A DNA stretch of 64,000 bases. Source: Baylisascaris procyonis. Its lineage: Eukaryota > Nematoda > Chromadorea > Rhabditida > Ascarididae. Of the stretch, positions 59,880 to 64,000 are shown one piece after another (position 1 is the stretch's first letter; each line of letters begins with the position of its first letter). The position numbers and the translations under genes were made by a program. The notes beneath the pieces are model-generated. The model was not told the DNA's origin. It saw nothing but the letters and a program-made list of their open reading frames with translations, and searched no databases. The stretch lies in contig JAZARR010000232.1 in NCBI GenBank assembly GCA_037389465.1, positions 1 through 64,000 of the forward strand, read 5' to 3'.

Positions 59880-62800
59880 CTGAAAAATAAATGTTGATTG
59901 GCATTAGTGAAGAGTAAACGAATTAATTAACGATTCGCCCATAATCTTTCGTTTTGTTTTTTTTTTTTTGTGTGAACACTTGGATGGTAAATTGACGACT
60001 GTATGTTTTTCCTCACGATAGCAACGTAGGAAATGCGGCTATCAAGTTCCGCGTGGAAAATCTTTTAGAGAGAATATTGCAGCACGAAGAGTTTGTTTCT
60101 CGCTTTTGATCGGCACTAATATGTTGAATAAATTACTTCATTTTTCCATATTATCCATCTACTCCCTATCATCTCTATAAGTGATTCTCATTAGTAAGGT
60201 TTTTAGAAATTGTTTACCCACATATATCACCTGAGTGCTATACAATCCTTTAGAGTATAACACCATCCAACACACATCTCTCTGACGAAACCTTTTCCAT
60301 GATGCGCAATCATCTGAATTCACATCCCCTTCCGCTTTTCGATGAGTGAAAAAGAACTAGAAAGAAATAAAAACCCTTGAAAGGCGCAAATTTGAGCACT
60401 GGAAGATACTACAGGTTTTGAAAGTTCCCCCCCTTGCACCGTTGAGGGTTTCCAGAGTTTAGTACACTTCTGGAACCTCCAAAATTTTTCGGTCTGACGT
60501 TTTTCTTCTCCTTCTTCCTCTTCCTCTAATGGAAAACCTCCCATTAATAACCGCAGGAAATCACATTAAGCAGTTAACAACAATTTTTGCAACGGTGGAT
60601 GGGGTGGGAGATAGAAGAAAAAACCGAAATGTTTTTTTCTGTATTTGAGCATTAACAAAATAATAGATATTTTAGAAATGTTATAGAGTTTACAAAGGTT
60701 GTATATGCATCAGTTATAAACTGATTTCTGTGGAAAGCGCGAGAAGTGAAAAAAAGCAACAACGATTTTAGTTAGATTCTAAAGACGCAATCAAAAATCG
60801 TAACAGTACAGTATCAAGATGAATGATAACCCCCGCAGCCACCCCCTCCCTTCTTTTTCTCTTCCCATTGAAAATCGCCGCAACTCGAATGCTCATTCAT
60901 CCTTAGCTCTTTTTTTTGGAACTTTTTTTTCTATCATTTGATTATATATAATCGACAACTGCATCTGACCATTCAAAATTTGGCACTGACTCGCTCATCT
61001 GCAGATGAATACATGAATAGAGTTGTTCAAATGGGATGACGCATCCACAGCAGCATACCAATGATAGTCAGCGCAGTTACAACCCGCCAAAAAATCTCTT
61101 CATAGCAGTATAAACGATGGTTGGTTAATGAGCGGTAGATGCCCAATGTTTTTGCGATTATCGATATTAAAAAAAAAAGATTTGCATTCGTTATCAGAGA
61201 AAAATCCCCTTTATCAGTAATCAGTTTATTCAGAAACATCGAAGGAAATTTCACATACTCAATGCATTTGAAATGAGAATTTAACTGCATATGAGTCTAC
61301 TATATTGCGCAACGTTGCAACTTGTTACACCAAAATTATCCATCCTCTAATACACTTTTATGTTACTGTTGACATAGTGAGACTTTTTAAAATTCAAGGA
61401 TTTTTTGCAATTACGCAATTAAGACATGAAGGAATCCTCCAAATTCTCGACGTTTCAAGAAGCAATTTTTTTCAAAAATAAAACGGCAAAGAAAAAAAAT
61501 ACAAAGAAAAAAGAAGAAAAAAATAGTGAAGAGAAGAAAACTATAAAGATGGATGGCATTTGCTGCGGTGTTGAAAAACTTGGCGCATGCTCGTATTATA
61601 GTCTCAAATCGTTATAAAATTACGAAAAAATTGCAATGATTGTCGAAAATTTGAATTTGCATAATGCAAAAACTTTGAATAAAAAATATTAGAATAGCTC
61701 GAAGATGAGAGCGTTCTGCATTTGCATTTATACTTGCTCTACCAGTTGGGAATTTGCTTCACTCCAGTGATGTTTTTTCGCGATCCCTATGGGATAATTA
61801 TAGTTGAATTCTCCTCGAACATGACATTGAAATTGAAAGAAGTGGCAGAGGGATTCTCCGTATATGCAGTGACAAATTTCTTCAATAGAAGTGGCAAGAA
61901 TTTCTTCAGCCGATTGGGATGGGATCCTTTATTTTTTTAATATTATTATTATTATTATTATTGTTATTATTGCCAAGGCAAGACAACGACGGATTTATTA
62001 TTATTATTGGCAAGGACTAATCGAGAATTGATACTCATCGACTGATTTTGATAAGCATTTCGACAATCAAAATTTTTTAATTACCAAAAGCAAAGTCGCG
62101 TCAACCTTTGCAACAATCCTGTATTTTCATATATATTTATATGTCTAAAATATATATGAAACATAGGATCATTATACATATAAATATTTATAAAAAATTT
62201 TATACAACATTTTTACATCACAACGATCATCTATATTCAGCTAATTTCAAACATTTTAATAGTTCATAATGTTTTTAGTGTTTGAAAAATATAGGACAGT
62301 TACCGCAATATATTTTATCAATACCAATCCAATATTTTAATTCTTTGAATTAAGTTTTTACGATCGTTTTGAGTCGTTAATCAAATTTTTCATAGATAGC
62401 TTTTCCTTTTGTCTTTCATCAGTTCACTTATTAGTGCCATATTTCAATAGGTGATGCTTGTGAAGCCAACCTCATAAGGATATTTTCGAATAATTGCTTC
62501 TGCCAGTTTGAGTTTTTTCTCCTTTATTAATTACTGCCCCCACCTACTCCCTCTCTCCCCGCTTATTTACTAGCCAAATCCACTCATTTCTAAATCTTCC
62601 ACACTGCGAACGCAGGAAAGTTACCAATAAAATATAAGATCAGCAGAATAATTCGTTTTTATTTCAATCAATCTCTAAACTCCAATGCAGCTATATTAAA
62701 AAGAGATTCACTTTCCTGTAATAATCTAAATGGTGCAAAATGAGAAAGCGATCACTTTCTCAATTTTTTTACTGATAATTTAATACGTACTAAAAATTTC

Positions 62801-63772
62801 CACATAAAATTATTCCCCTAAAAATCATTTTTCCAAAATTTTCATCATTTTTACACCATTAAACAATTCAATAAATTTTCGTCCCTTTTTTAAAGAAATA
62901 TTAAATGGGAAACCATAGAAAGCAACAATAACGAAACGAAGAGTGAAGAGCCCCATGTGGAGATGTATAGCGTTTTTTGATTTATATCTGAATGAACCCT
63001 AATAATGGGATACTTTTTAACCTCATGAAAGAAAAACGTTCCATCATAAACAATTTTCAAGGAAGAACTTCCTTCCAAATATGACTATTGCTTCGTTAAG
63101 GCAAATTACAAGTTGCAGAAGTTTTTTGCTAGTGTTCCAAACATGAAGGGGCTGTTAGAATCATGAAATTATCGAGCGCGAGACTGAATCGCGGCATGGG
63201 AGGTTCACAAGACAGGACACTCTTGTTTTGCAAATCCATATCACTTATTGGAAATAATATATTCGTTCCTAGCGGGATAATCCGAGACCCGAATATTCCT
63301 GGATAGTAACCACACCGACTTGGTTCGAATCAATGCAGAGAATTTCGAGTTGAAATATGTGAAGAGATCGGATAGATGAGCAAAAAGAACGCCATATAAA
63401 GGAGGCATAAAATATAAAAATATAGAGGAAAGTTGATGCTATGAATATGTGAATAGGAAAAAATGCTTGCCGTTTGCTTGATGTGCAAGATTTTGAAGAG
63501 TTGAAATGAGTCTCACAGAAGAAACTCTAAGTAGAAGGCGAAGGTGTTCCTCTCCTTTGCTGAGGGTTGCCGCATCTCGTGTACACTCACACGTTCCAAC
63601 ATCAAACGGTGTTCGCATGTCATCCACACTTACCACTGTTCTTTCGTTAATCTGCGAGAAGCAATCTTCATCATGTGAAAATTATTTTTTTTATCATTCG
63701 AAATGATTTTTATCTTTCAAGATAATCTACCATTAAAATCGATGCAATAAAGCTAGGAAAAACAACATATTT
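59880..63772. other. Region upstream of the glypican core, no confirmed gene
   Basis: No confirmed exon. I looked on the minus strand for the N-terminal glypican exon (double cysteine before a donor leaving one base) and found none that holds up. A plus-strand open frame at 61722-61940 has a clean reverse strand in one frame but matches nothing I know. Pyrimidine tracts occur at 60505-60532 and 60838-60868, and ATT repeats at 61.94-62.01 kb. Confidence 0.5.
61940..62010. repeat. (ATT)n repeat with duplicated TTATTATTG(C/G)CAAGG
   Basis: About 32 bp of ATT/TAT triplets, then a short unique spacer, then a second ATT run. Each run ends in TTATTATTGCCAAGG or TTATTATTGGCAAGG. Confidence 0.85.
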
Positions 63773-64000
63773 CTGGAGCCAGAGGCTTTAATTTCTGACA
63801 TCGAATGTATTAAAAACATGCAAGAGTATTTCACCAGCATGACCTTCCGTAAGATGTTTCCTAGTCTTCGTAAAGCCGACTACACTCCGCACGTTTTCGA
63901 GCTTGAGAGTTTAAAATATAGAAGAGTAATGCTTGATTTGGCATTACGCTATAAAATTATCAATGCATTTTCTGATATATCCTTCGACAGTCTCTTTGCT
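63773..64000 (+). mobile_element. CR1-like LINE reverse-transcriptase fragment, cut by window end
   Basis: The plus-strand frame reads ISDIECIKNMQEYFTSMTF, then RKMFPSLRKADYTPHVFE, then LESLKYRRVMLDLALRYKI and INAFSDISFDSLF, open for 76 codons to the last base. This matches the conserved D-I-x-x-I-E-x-VQ-x-x-FT and L-x-LE-x-RR-x-x-DL-x-x-x-YKI--G pattern at the end of the reverse transcriptase of CR1/Jockey-type elements. The usual VWSP segment just upstream is degraded, so the visible piece looks 5'-truncated. It is on the opposite strand to the glypican gene. Whether the rest is intact lies beyond the window. Confidence 0.7.

Noticed and set aside
61027..61060. TGCTGCTGT on the minus strand, tested as the glypican CC motif
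   Set aside because: The donor would be GTGGAT, an in-frame stop lies a few codons upstream and no acceptor lies between them.
63290..63350. GGTTCGAATC resembling a tRNA T-loop
   Set aside because: The flanking five-base stem does not pair and no acceptor or anticodon arm can be drawn.
63439..63636. Minus-strand open frame with donor-like sites, tested as N-terminal glypican exon
   Set aside because: A T|GTGAGT site would fit the next exon's phase, but the peptide lacks the double cysteine expected before the join, and no signal peptide is near.

Overview
This is an AT-rich, intron-dominated stretch of an invertebrate animal genome. A nematode is the best guess. Supporting signs are long introns with T-rich acceptors and GT donors, many (TA)n and (TTTA)n arrays, a degenerate APE-type LINE of a kind common in nematodes, and a divergent glypican. 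No database search was possible, so the organism is an inference. No bacterial operons, rRNA, convincing tRNA or CRISPR array was seen.

The main content is on the minus strand. At 59.88-55.78 kb lie five exons that splice in phase and encode the core of a glypican (cell-surface heparan-sulfate proteoglycan). They carry the YC-x-x-x-C / GYC...NCLG cysteine block, the W...C...CWNG motif and the helical lobes. A sixth, weaker exon lies at 45.6 kb. The N-terminal exon or exons with the signal peptide were not found.

Further down the same strand, three exons join in phase: a signal-peptide exon (40.41-40.24 kb) behind a GC-box/CCAAT promoter-like segment, an acidic Ser-Gly exon (23.65-23.46 kb), and a Pro-rich exon ending in a GPI-anchor-like tail (19.98-19.84 kb, AATAAA near 19.49 kb). 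Together they predict a roughly 165-residue GPI-anchored glycosaminoglycan 'stalk' with no globular core. The last two exons are also exactly what the glypican core still lacks. So the locus may be one long glypican gene with an internal promoter making a core-less isoform, or a glypican followed by a separate small proteoglycan gene. This is the most interesting observation in the window.

Layout: 1-7.4 kb non-coding with simple repeats and a 607-bp-spaced duplicated purine-rich segment; 7.4-10.06 kb degenerate LINE (minus strand); 10.06-19.5 kb no gene seen; 19.5-40.8 kb small proteoglycan transcription unit with a 16.6-kb intron holding a decayed minisatellite, a 21-bp repeat and a near-perfect hairpin; 40.8-55.8 kb long intron or intergenic DNA holding a retroelement remnant with a hammerhead-like core and an unexplained 196-codon plus-strand open frame; 55.8-59.9 kb glypican core; 59.9-63.8 kb no confirmed gene; 63.77-64 kb start of a CR1-like LINE fragment running off the plus-strand end. 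Homopurine/homopyrimidine tracts recur every few kilobases.
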